Assembly (NCBI RefSeq): GCF_015706575.1 | Contig: NW_024037057.1 | Location: 8,985,203 to 9,049,202, forward strand | Direction: 5' to 3' | Length of the DNA: 64,000 bases | Source of the DNA: Patiria miniata | Lineage: Eukaryota > Echinodermata > Asteroidea > Valvatida > Asterinidae | Shown here: positions 44,513 to 56,000 of the stretch, one piece after another | Position numbering within the stretch: position 1 is the stretch's first letter | Layout: every line of letters starts with the position of its first letter | Position numbers and translations under genes: made by a program | Notes under the pieces: generated by a model | Seen by the model: only the letters and a program-made list of their open reading frames with translations | Database searches by the model: none | What the model was told of the DNA's origin: nothing

Positions 44513-45547
44513 TCTGGTGATCTCCAAAACTGGTGTCACATGGCAGATGATTTGGGCTCATAAAGAGCGAAAATTGACCACTAAACAACGCGTGTTGGGC
44601 GAAAATACCAAACTTCTGTGCTATTTTTTTTTTATATAAAAGAACTGAAGTATTTGGGACGTTCTGACTTGACTCACTTCGCGGACGAACTGCAATGAAG
44701 AAGTTCGGAAAATTAAAAAAGCATTATGCATGTCTCGCAAATTGGATGTCAATGTTTAAGAAAAAACTTCCCTGCGACCTATGTTGTATATTGCTATACA
44801 AGTAAGATAAACGAATCAGCGTTTGGTACCAAGACGTTGATATTATTATGACAAGTTAACGTTATTTTGATCTTTCAGCGCAACATGGTACCCCTCGTAA
44901 CCAATGTTCAGCTTCTTGTATAGGAAACCCCGTAAAAATGAAATGGTATCAAAATAAACCATCTGATGAACCGGCTCAATCAAAATGTTATTTGTATACA
45001 CTTGGATTTTAATACAATAGGATTTTTAATTCATCTTTCTATAACGGGTTCAATATTCGTCACATGAGGTCGAAAGTGAAACTTGTTATTACTCCGATCA
45101 TTAGAAATTGAAATGTAAAGAACAAGTTTAAGGATGAAATACACTTACAAATTGAGAGAGTGTTAACATTGATTAAGGCTATATAGATAGATGAAATACC
45201 GACAATCCTTTTTGTTTTCATATTATGCTAACACACACAATTATAATTAATTATCGAAACATCAAAAACCATGTCTCGATGGCGTAACTACAAACATCAA
45301 TAATCACCCTAGTTCTATAACAATTAGTGCATTCGAACATTCTTCTTCTGTAATTCTACTTAAACATTAACTTCGAAACTGAGTAATCTTGACGTATTTT
45401 GTTGTATTTTACCGAAATGGAACAGAGCAAAAACATTCTTGGCGAAATAAGTGAAGTAACACTTTCCCGCCTACAATCACCACCTACTATTCCTCGTTGC
45501 ATGCAGTGGGTGCGATATTATGTTACAGACAAAAAGGATGATGACAA

Positions 45548-45901
45548 TTAGGCCCCCCAAAAATAATCGGTCTCTGGTCAGACCGAAGTTCCGGAATTGA
45601 TGCGGCGACGCGGTTTTTGTTTTTTTGTTTTTTTTGGTGGCTTTGTTTTTTTCCAAGCTTGAATTGTACAGACAAGGTGGGTACTATTTCGCTTTTTTGT
45701 GTCCTCATTATACATTGGTGTCCTCCGTAATTTTCCTTGGTGCTCCTTGGTACAAAAATTTGAGGAGGTGTGGCAATAGAGGGCGCTGTTGTAGCTTCCG
45801 TGTTAATTTGAAGAAGTAAAAAAAGGTTGACGCGCATGATTAAAATCGACGCGCGCGCTGACCAGAGACCGAGTATTTTTTTTTTTTTTTTTTTGGCCTT
45901 A
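45548..45901. mobile_element. Harbinger-like MITE, copy 3, with a natural empty site
   Basis: The element 45551-45898 (348 bp) is flanked by TTA on both sides; ends GGCCCCCCAAAAATAATCGG and CTGACCAGAGACCGAG...TTTTGGCC. Duplicated unit A keeps the uninterrupted target at about 42337-42350 (AACATTACCGTGG), showing a single TTA where unit B has TTA-element-TTA. So the insertion followed the segmental duplication. Confidence 0.9.
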
Positions 45902-46290
45902 TCGTGGTAAGTTTTAGTTTCGACTTGTCGTTGATAAGTGTTGTTAGGATACGATACACTGAGCTACCTACGCCATTACAAAATCGATGTGGTTTTTTTT
46001 AATGCAAACATAACTAAAGACGGATCCACATCAAAGCATTAACAAATAAGTCATAACTCTAAATGTGCCGCTTCAAACCTTTGAAGTTGATATTATCTAC
46101 TGGTGACGACTATTAAAATAAAGCTGTTGAGCCAAACATTAATTCATTAAACATCACTGATATTTTTTTATGTTTTATCGCCTAAAAGTTTAGTTTCTAT
46201 ATATGTGGTGACAACAATGTCAACTGTTTTAATGTAAAGATTTCAAAGTGTCACAAAATGTCACAAAATATGTCCATGCAGATATAGTTC

Positions 46291-47073
46291 TTACTTCTCG
46301 TAGAAGAAACAGTTCTCCTGATTGCCGATCCCATTACCGTCAGCCTCGTAGAGATTTGCGTGGTTCAGTTGACAGATCATTACTCCATCGGTCTCCTCCA
46401 AGAGATTGAAGGAGTGGCACAGAGGCTCCGCCCAACACGCAAAGCCACACCTTTCAAAGCCTCCGACTTGAAAACTCTTGATCTCGTGGTTGAGTAGACA
46501 CATCTGCGGTACGTGGATGAATCGAGTAGGTAACCGGCAGTGCCCAGCTAAGGCAGCTTTCATTTCACAGGCAGCAAAGTAAAGAGCCTTGCAAATTATA
46601 TCACCCCAATGTCCACCAAAGTCTTCGGAAATCCTGACGCAATCTTCGTTTCTTTTATTGCTTGGTTCCCCGTCTTTCCAGTCAGTGTAATTTTGATAAC
46701 GCGTTTCACCCTCACACGTTAACTGGCCGCCATTTGTCTTTCTACAACCGATCCATAAGTCAATTGTCCCGCTAGTTTTGTTCATCAATTCCTGACCAAT
46801 TAGAAATGACGCGGCAGTTTTGTTCACCCATTCCTTCATTTCTCTCCAAATGAAGTCATTCTCTTCCTGTGAATCGGGAACGACCATAGCGGCTCCACGC
46901 CTAGCGCACTCGGTAGAGGCGTCGGTGTGATTCATCCTACCAGGCAGCAAGGTGTAGCAGGATTCTTGCCACTTAAGCCACCCGGGAGGGCAGATGGCTC
47001 CATGATGATCAAAATCTTCGCCCTTTACATAAACCACCAAAGTAAAGAGAACACAAACAGAAAACGCCGTCAT
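46291..47073 (-). CDS. Secreted C-type lectin with PAN domain, copy 2 (intronless)
   Basis: 260 residues; a paralogue of the 42762-43511 gene, nearly identical in signal peptide and PAN half. It differs in the middle of the lectin domain, where an extra stretch of about 11 residues (near NKTAASFLIGQELMNKTSG) replaces the shorter MDETGAASDKLQ. Loop residues around the sugar site also differ (DWKDGEPSNKRNEDC). EPS and HWGD remain. Changes concentrate in the lectin domain, as expected if ligand specificity is diverging. Start at 47073 for the same reason as in copy 1. Confidence 0.92.
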   Translation of the reverse strand: MTAFSVCVLFTLVVYVKGEDFDHHGAICPPGWLKWQESCYTLLPGRMNHTDASTECARRGAAMVVPDSQEENDFIWREMKEWVNKTAASFLIGQELMNKTSGTIDLWIGCRKTNGGQLTCEGETRYQNYTDWKDGEPSNKRNEDCVRISEDFGGHWGDIICKALYFAACEMKAALAGHCRLPTRFIHVPQMCLLNHEIKSFQVGGFERCGFACWAEPLCHSFNLLEETDGVMICQLNHANLYEADGNGIGNQENCFFYEK

Positions 47074-47579
47074 TCTTAGAATGAATTTTGAAGTGTTTAT
47101 GATTAAGCAGAGTGCAAACTCTCTCTGCAAAATAACTGAAGGTAGGCCTGTGAGTGAAACCTTTGCACCAATGTCACAGGGTGAGCGTTATGCTGCGACT
47201 GTGGACAAGATGTCATCTGCGTGCCAGTTATACAGGAATACCAATTTGGTTCCTAGCTGTCCCTGAGGCCCAATGAAAGGAAGAAAACACGTTGCCATAG
47301 CAAGTCTCCTTTGTTGTGGACCGTTGCTAAGAGACGACGGAAAACCTCATCTTGCAGCTAGATTAGTATCGATTTCTTCAACTATTCAGGGTAAATCTGC
47401 CACTCAGCTACGCTTTACTAATTGAAGTGACGAATCTAATAAGGTCACTACGAAGTTCGTGATCGAATAACAATAGCGCTAATCCTTGAGGATATCAATT
47501 AGTGGCATTGTATATAATTATAGTTTGATTGCCAGCAACTGCATTTCGAATTTAATCTTCTCTTCTAGGCTATTATAGG

Positions 47580-48400
47580 CCTAATCACAAACCTCCGCTA
47601 CCTAATATAAGTCATGAAGCTCATAACACCACGACGAAGTTCATGATTGGATAGCAACAGCGTTGGGCCGTGAGGATTTTAATTAGTGGCGCAGTGTAGA
47701 AGAAGAGTTAGCTCGTCAGCTGTTGCATTGCAAAAAGAAATAATCTTCGCTTCGTTGGAGAAATGTCAGAAAACAAAACGCTGGGTGGGCTTAGAAGCAG
47801 TGTTGTAGTACTCGTTCTAGAAGGTTGTCGATTCACATGAAACGCGCAAGTGAACCAGTATGAGGCGTGGACCAGTCGTTATGGCCAACACTTGAACGTG
47901 CGCCTCTGGGTAACGTCAAGGCTTTTGATGAAGAAATGCGAGCAAAATAATATGGCTTATGTGCTGCATACACCAAACAAAACATTCTTAATTTCCAACC
48001 ACCTTTAAAGTGCATCCGAAGTTTTCTTCTGTGATTTTACTTAGAACCCAGGAATGGTGACGTGTTTTGTTGTGTTTTCCGAATTGGAAAAAAAAGCGAA
48101 CGTTCTTGCCGCAATTGCCAGCCTCCAATCAATGGTAAAACTGCTCTACGTTGCCACTACCTTATAGTGGAAGTTAGTGATCACTGTAAGTCTCACTCGT
48201 CGACAGTTCTTTTGTGAAGATAGGATGCACAGCTGTCGACATCCTTCCTCGAATGTTTAATACAAACGTGACAAAACGTCGAACCACAGCAAAGTACTAG
48301 CCAATAAGGCCTAACTCTGAAATTACTTGAGCCGCTTCAAACCTTTGATGTTAATAGCTATCTCTACATCTGGTCTTATTCCGAAAGTCACTTGATCATA
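47580..48400. repeat. Truncated third unit of the segmental duplication
   Basis: 47640-47940 resembles the lectin upstream region (shared AGAAATGTCAGAAAACAAA, CCAGTCGTTA and GTAACGTCAAGGCTTTTG-type text), and 48003-48350 resembles the stretch downstream of the lectin stop (TTTTCTTCTGTGATTT, GACGT.TTTTGTTGT, GCTTCAAACCTTTGATGTT). No lectin coding region or tail exon remains. Confidence 0.65.
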
Positions 48401-48419
48401 TATATTATATATCATATAA

Positions 48420-48435
48420 AGATTTTTATTTTTAA
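48420..48435 (-). terminator. Candidate polyadenylation signal of the second receptor
   Basis: The minus strand reads AAAAATAAAAATC here, containing AATAAA, about 440 bases after the stop codon at 48868. AATAAA is frequent by chance in AT-rich DNA, so this is only a candidate. Confidence 0.25.
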
Positions 48436-48867
48436 AGAAACACATAGATCGTAAAGCAGAGCCGATGAAATGATTTAATAACAAGATATCGAAAACTTAA
48501 AGTTATATAAATATCAATAAACTAATCACAAACATCGATCATTATATACGAGTATTACAATAAACCTTTAAGACTTACTAAGAAAGCTTTTGACTTGACA
48601 GAGTAAAGTAACCCACAATGTAAAAATGTTACTTATTTTCGGGATTCAGGGAAACATTTCAACACCCACTCATGACAGACTACACATTGTAATAGAAAAA
48701 CAACTTGTGGCTTTTTTTAAAATTCAAAATTGAAAGATGAAAAAAATGAGCTACCTTTGATCCTTAGATCTTACTATAGTACATCAATAAACACAAGCAG
48801 TTGGTATAATCGATCTTTGAGCGAATTATGACACAAATGACAGAAATGATCATTGACAGTTAAAGAT

Positions 48868-50038
48868 TTATGATTGCTTTGCGTCCGACATACTCGAGCT
48901 CAATGTCTCCAATGACTTTGTCTTCATTTGGATCGTGTTCCTTGACTTCATCGACTCATTTAGGCTATTCTGGGCATGGCGCTTGGTCACTACCATGGTG
49001 TAGACGGTGTACAGGTATGGGTTGAGGGAGGAGTTGATGGGTAGAATGAAAACCACAATCCAGGCATACATATCTGGACCGATATTCACCGCCCCAGTCT
49101 GCGACAGAATTCCCATGATGATGACCGGCATCCAGCAGGCAAAGTCCGTCCCGACTATCAGCGCCATCTTGATCGCCATCTTGATCTCTCGGTCGCGGTG
49201 TGCGCAGTTACGGACCCTGGAGGCTGTGCGCTTGACCTTGACAAAGATGGCGACGTAGCAACCCAACACGACCACGAAACAGATCAAATTGACACCGAGA
49301 AACAGAATGATGGAGTAGATCCAGGCAGGCTGGTTTCCCTGACCAACAGGGATCGGGATCGTGTTGGCGTCACCAAGGTTGTGCTCTTTGATGACGTAAC
49401 TAGTCGGGACTGTGGTTAAAGGTAGACCGATACAAACATCTGATAGGCCGTACACCTCCGAGTCAGAACCAACAAAGACGGTAGGCCCGACACTGAGACA
49501 CACCGCAGCCAACCAGATGATAGTTATGATTACAGTAGCCGACTTTTCCCTAATTCGAAACCGACTGAAGGGGAACACGATGGAAAAGAAGCAGTTGAGA
49601 CTGATCAGGGTGACGAAGAACACTGAAGCCTCGCTGGAAAGAACCGACATCACACCAGCTATCTTGCAGACGATGCTAGACCGCCATTCACTAGCCACGT
49701 CAGAGTAATCTGCACCAAAGTATATATCAGCCCCAGCTATGATTAACATGTACACCCCCATCATCAGGTCAGAAATCGCCAGATTGAGCACGAAGGAGGA
49801 GTGTATCCACTTCCCGCCCTTTTCTTTGTCCTGTAAACACCTCCAGATAATAACCACCGCGTTGCCGATGAGGGCGCTCAAGCCCAGAACCCACATGGAG
49901 ACGCGTAGCAGTTGGTTCCTCATTAGGGTGCCGCAGAGGTTCAGCGGTGGCTGAGCTTCTGTCGTCTTGCAGTTAGTCACTGGAAAATGCGGCAAGAGTT
50001 CTACAAACTCACAACACAGGCGGTAGTCGTCTACGTAC
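48868..50038 (-). CDS. 7TM exon of the second receptor
   Basis: It encodes the hinge YVDDYRLCCEFVELLPHFPV, then seven membrane segments: GNAVVIIWR (TM1), [20 protein letters not shown] (TM2), VCKIAGVMSVLSSEAS (TM3), [11 protein letters not shown] (TM6) and NSSLNPYLYT (TM7). TM3 ends SLNCFFSIVFP, where the first receptor has [11 protein letters not shown], so the usual D/E-R pair is missing. Extracellular loop 2 is about 25-30 residues longer (ending GQGNQPAW). The tail is about 50 residues, rich in Ser/Thr/Lys (MKSRNTIQMKTKSLETLSSS), a possible phosphorylation tail. Confidence 0.95.
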
Positions 50039-53000
50039 CTATATCAGAAATGGGGTAAAAAAAACGGACATCAAGGTACATTGTCTCCAACTCAACATAA
50101 ATCCCATTTGAGCTTTCGGTGGTGTATAACTGCATTGTGTTAAGTCAATTTTTGTAAAAACAATAAAGAAGTAGTTCTGATGACAAATGGCAGCTCTAGC
50201 CGAGTTTAAACCTCTAGTTCTTTCATTGTCTCTTAAAGAAGTCATCCCTTCATAACCCGCAATCAGCCCCTGATTTCATGAAAGATGCTCATTGTTCTAA
50301 TTCGTGAAACTGTTTGGGAAAGCAACTTACAACGTTTCGAAACTCTCGAGATCGGTTAACGCATCTTCCTCGACCTCAACTGCAGTTTTGATGGACGATT
50401 TGCCTCGAATAAGTAACCTGAAAAAATACCTTTCATTTTCATTTGAAACTAACATCACAAAACATTTTATGTACACATGAAGAATTTTACAAATTGAGAC
50501 AGGACGCTTTCAAATGACTGTGACTGTGATTTGGTGCGTGACATAATAACTCTATTGATAGGGCATTTTTATCTATATATAATTTGCGCGTAAGCCAGAG
50601 CTTTGTTACGCAATTTTGAATGATCCGCCATGGCCGACCAAATTGAACCGCTCGCACGTGCTTCCAACCCCACCAAACCAACACCCATGAGGTGATTTTG
50701 CCTTTTAAGAACCATGGTCTTTTCTATACCATTTTGTTGTTTATCTTTTTCCTAGCCCACTGTAACATTATTCGGGTTAATTCCTTCAGGTAATTGACCA
50801 AACCATAGGTGGCCAGTACGCACATTCTGGACACATATATGCACATAGACCTAGGTATAGTCCCAACATTCACAGTCCCACATTTCCGTTGTTCGTGAAC
50901 CATTTTCAACGACTCAAATAATAATGGATGGTTTCATTTTTTTTTATGAAATAAAATATTACTTGGCTATTAAAAATCTTTGAGAATCCGCACGTGTTTA
51001 GAAAGATGGCCCACAAGTTGTTCAGTCAAGCGATACTATACTTCCCTGCTGGTGTTAAGCATCCATCCGGTAATAAACTCCCTCAATGGGTTAACAGCTT
51101 AAGATAAGAACGGGTTCAAATCCTGGTACGGGTTTAGGCAAAAACCCGAATGTAGGCTCTGTGCTCGGGTTTTCTGGCTTAAGTCACGGCATAAATGATA
51201 TCGCAGCAATTTGAAAAAAAAAACCATATTAATAAAACATTGATTAGTGACTTACATTATCTTTAGCTTCTTCAGTCCATTGAAGGCTCTGTTTCTGATC
51301 CAATCAATGGACGTATTCCAAGCAAAACTGGGAGGTAGACAAAAAGACAAATGCAAGAAACAACTTTGCAGAAAACTAACGTCTCATGAAGGCTAAGTCG
51401 AAAGACCGTTTTATTCAGCATCTATTGATTTTTCTTTTGTTTAACAGAAACAAATGCACACGAGGTCTATAGCTGGAATACCATTAGCGTATCCCAACTA
51501 AAAACATGGATTCCGGATTGATGATCAAAAAGGTACAGCGAATAATTATTTTCTAACTAATATCAATATCAATATGAACCACACTTCCGCAAGATTTGTT
51601 CACTGGGGTTCATACGCCTTACGTTTGGGTAAGTTTATATAAAAATAAATGATATTGATGAATGACATTTCTAGGTGGTACAAACATCTCTGTTCTTATA
51701 TCGTATAAGATAAAGTGAAGTCTGTAACTTTTGAAACAATCTTACAGGTTTTGCAGATTCTTCAGCTCGTGAAACCAGTCAGCTTCAAAGCTTGTGATGA
51801 GATTGCCGGATATATCTCTTCGAATGAGATAAAAGAAACAACAACTTTCTAATCAATCCAACAGCGAACATTAACAGCAGTTTCATAATCGAGCTTAATA
51901 CATGCTTTGAAATACATCAGAAGATTTATCTTAAGTGCGGCATATTAAAGCACACTGCCCCAATGGAAGACCATTCTTCATGTACTCACAACGAAGTTAG
52001 ATTATGTAGCCCATCAAACGTCTCAGATGCGAACTCGCTGATACTGTTGTTGGTGAGATGTCTGAAATTGAAACGACCAAAAAAAACCCAATAAACGTAT
52101 TTTTTTGTTATCGAAAGAGCAATACGGGGCAATTTATGGGACAGACGTGACTCCAGCTCAAACAAAATATTATATTGTAGCTGGGACCATGTGCTAAGCA
52201 ATAAAGCAGAAAACAAATCACGATGCTGGCGACGAACAGAGCAAACTGTTCGAAACGTCGAGTTAAACCAACTGGTTTTTCTCAGAACCACACATCTAAC
52301 AAAGAGATATCATTCACATGATGTTGCCGCAAACCTGTTATTCATTAGCTTGTTTTAACAAAGCAAATTATCCATTGCTTAGAAGCTCAAAGAGAATGTC
52401 ACCATAAACATGAATCAGGGATAACTTACAATACTCTCAGCTCTGAAAATCCTTTGAAGAGCCCTGTATCCAGAACGCTGACGTTGGCGCCGGAAAGTGT
52501 GCTGCGTTGAAACCAATTTGAAAAATATTTAATGGTCATTTGCAGTGGTAATCGGTATTAAAGGTAAACACAAGGATAGGGATAGGTATAGTTGAAGATT
52601 AGAGCTTGCCATGTGAAATCCATTTACTTGACAAATTGAAAATATAATTGTTCTTGTCCCCTATTGTTTTTAACTATCCAAACGACTATCGAACGAAACA
52701 ACTCGCACGCATCTAATCTCAACTTTCAATCAGCCGGGTATTTACCCAATCAAAGGATGCAGGTGCTATCAAAGGATAGTGAGCCTAACAATATTAACTT
52801 ACAGGTCCTCTACTCTTGTAGCAATACGTCCGATAGTAGTCTGATTCCAGCCGCCAATGCAGGCAACATTATAAATCCCATTTATCGTCCTGCATTTGCA
52901 CCCGGTGGGGCATCGATGAGTCTCTGTCAGAATTAATAAAACATGAAATCATTTTTGAAACGACTGAATAGGCTACGATAAGAAAACGTGGTAATATTTT

Positions 53001-56000
53001 TAGGTACACATAGCTATAAAGGAAGACGCGTGGATAAAGATGCCATCAGGAGGGGAAAGGAGAAGTAAGCCTTTGCACTTTTTTGGTCGAGGACAAAAAT
53101 AAGGAACAACAGTTGTAGACAAACTTTTCTTTTACTATAATGAATATTAACATTTGGAGCTATTATAGATACCACATTCCCGTTCGGTCTCGTCATCTGC
53201 ATTTGGGCAGTCCGGGTTGCCATCACAAACCATGGGCCAGTAGATGCACTTCACTGAGTTGTTACAGAGGAAGAAGTCTGGACAGGACACCATTTCTAGA
53301 CAAAAAAAATACAACCAATTGACTGACCAGTGCAGAATCTACGTCCACTAAGCAATGATCACATCAATTACCTAGCACAAAGCTTAAGTAAGCATTGCCC
53401 TTTTTTATGATATGATATACGGAATCTTATCAGGAATCACATAAGAAATCTCTAAGGAATAGGAAGGATTGCAAGTCACTGCCAATCATTCAGCGTACCC
53501 AATTTACTCCTTGTTTTATACCAAAGTTGTCTGTTGGTTCTTACGTACCACAGTCTAGCTCATCCCTCCCGTCCGTCTGACAATCTACGAAGCCATCGCA
53601 CCGAGCATCAACCGACAAACAGGAACCATCACCGCAGTCAAACAGGCGCTCGTCTGGGCACGGTTTCTCAGCTGTTGAGAACGCAAAATTAATTCACATT
53701 ATGTAGGCTATTTCACTGTTAGTGCTAAGTCCTCTTAAATGTATATGATGTGGCGTGTTTTATGTGGTCAAGCCTTAAATCAGGATTTTCCTTTGAATAG
53801 TTGTTTATTACTTTGGATAATGTTGCTTTACAAAATTCGTATTCCTATTTTGAATGAAGTCTTGGCCTTTACGACTATTAAGATAGCAAATGAAAATGTC
53901 CATTTCTAACGCAACATTCAAGCCCATGTGGCCATGGAGACAATTCCCTTTGATTAAATCGCATATTTTTTAAGATTGGAATTCGTCCGCGTATTATTAA
54001 AACACAGTGTATTTTGGTACTTGGGATTAGCCTAATTGGGTCTATTTAGTGAAGTGTTCCGAATGGCTCACGCCGTAATAGCAACAGTGCTTATGTGACC
54101 AGTCGTGTTTTACAACAGACAGGTCTCAGGCTGTACATCAGGATGAGTCATTATTTTGATAACATAATTAGCACCCTCTGTAGTTACAGAAACCTCTTAC
54201 TGCAACGCCCTCGCTTGGTTCCTTAACTTTCCTGCAATCACATTCTAGCATAGCTACTCTGCATTGATCAGGAACATTCCAACATACCTCGAATTTTAGA
54301 ATATTGTTAAGTTTTTCTGAGCTGCATAGCTAGAGACACTCATCCACTTGTTTGCGATCAGACCACACCTACAATTTTAGAAGTGCTCTGATTTATACCG
54401 TTCAACTATACTAGTTGGGGACAATTTCCCCTTCGGTTGGTGGTGGCACGACCGTTGGTCAGCCTAGGCGACTTATAACTGTATGCCCAATTGACTGTCG
54501 TTTAGTATATATATTCGAGAGAGCCACAGTGTATATTCTGCATGTACATATAAATAAACTATCACCATTGAATGAACTCTAGTCATCTCTCCGAGTCCAC
54601 TCGCTTCATATCAATATTAACTTTAAGTAGCCTTCGGCCACATGAACAGTTGCCCTATCAAACCTTGCAATAACTCTTCCCTTGGCTACACTTACCTAGA
54701 TGTTCCTGTGAATAATTACCATACAGCACGAACCGAAACCCAATGTTCGTCACAGACAGATCAGAAATGAAGTGAATCTTCACTGTCGTTGCACTGAAGG
54801 CGATCGCTCGCACTTTGGTGGTACCGTGAAGCTCAAACGCTTCAGTCGAAGAATCGACGAAAAACCGGACTTTGTCACTGTTTCTCTCCGTGGAGAACTT
54901 TTCGATCGATACCAGTATCGACTCCAATTCCCACGCCACGATCTCCCAGATGCAATCGATACCATTGGGGTAGTTGGAGGGGTAACCTGGTGACGTGAAC
55001 GTAACTGGATAGTTCCAAATAACGCGCCAAAGCACTCCACATACATCTTTCAGAAAAATAAAGTAAAGGAAACACTTTTCAAATTAGATTGAGAAAAATC
55101 TTTCAAAAAATTACTTTGCTTACGCCTTCTTAGACCTCTAAAAATCTGAAGTTTTATCGTTTGCACATTGAACAATAAAGGACGCCTTACCCGTTGAGCA
55201 TAGTTGTTGGCCCTTCTCTGACGTGTCGTTTCTAACGCAGATAAGATTGGCAGTTCTGCAAGCAATTTCATCTTCTCCACACGACACTTAAAATAGAATG
55301 TGCATCGATAAGAATACATTAAAATTGACAGTCCATCGTTTATCAGCAAAATTTTCACAGAACAGGTTTTTACAACCAAATTGTTTTACCATAATTGTGA
55401 CGTCTTGAGACGACAACATGGATTAAATATTTTATTTTAAAACCCAAACATAATTCAAGGGCATCTGAAGAATTATCAATACTGAAGTTAACACTTGTTC
55501 TAAGCCCAGGTCTTATAAAAAAAAAATTTTTTTCAATTTCCATTTTTTTTCATTACCATATTTGGCTGGTTTCTGCTCGACGTGAAGCAAAAAGCCCCTT
55601 TCCTCCGAAAACTCATCCGAAGTGAACTTTGCATACATCGTGTTGCCACTAGATGCTAGACTTATGGGAAACCTTTTCCTAAAAAAAGAGGAAAAAAAGA
55701 GGATGTTTAGCAATTGTTTGTCGTTTGCAGTTGGTCAAGTCGCTCTGACCTTATATCCACTGTGCTCAATTCTCGAAGTTTGGTCCGCAAAAGGTGCACC
55801 TACCTAAATGGTTGGGACACTTCCTGAGCCTGCCACGGTCACCCACTCCCCCGCTCCCCCGGTCAATGTTGTTCTCTCCAGCTGATGGAGCACACACCGC
55901 GCAATGAGAGACAACATTGACCGGGGGCCGGGGGGTTGGAGGCCCAGCGAGATTTGGCCAGGATTGTAGCTCCATGGGTAAACAAAACTATGAACTGCAA

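Larger units (their letters stand above)
44326..47570. repeat. Segmental duplication, unit B
   Basis: Colinear with unit A: exon copy, non-coding stretch, lectin gene, lectin upstream region. It differs by lacking the internal 340-bp doubling and by carrying a Harbinger-like MITE (45551-45898). Once these are removed, the exon-to-lectin distances are about equal (roughly 1.63 against 1.62 kb). Confidence 0.85.
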
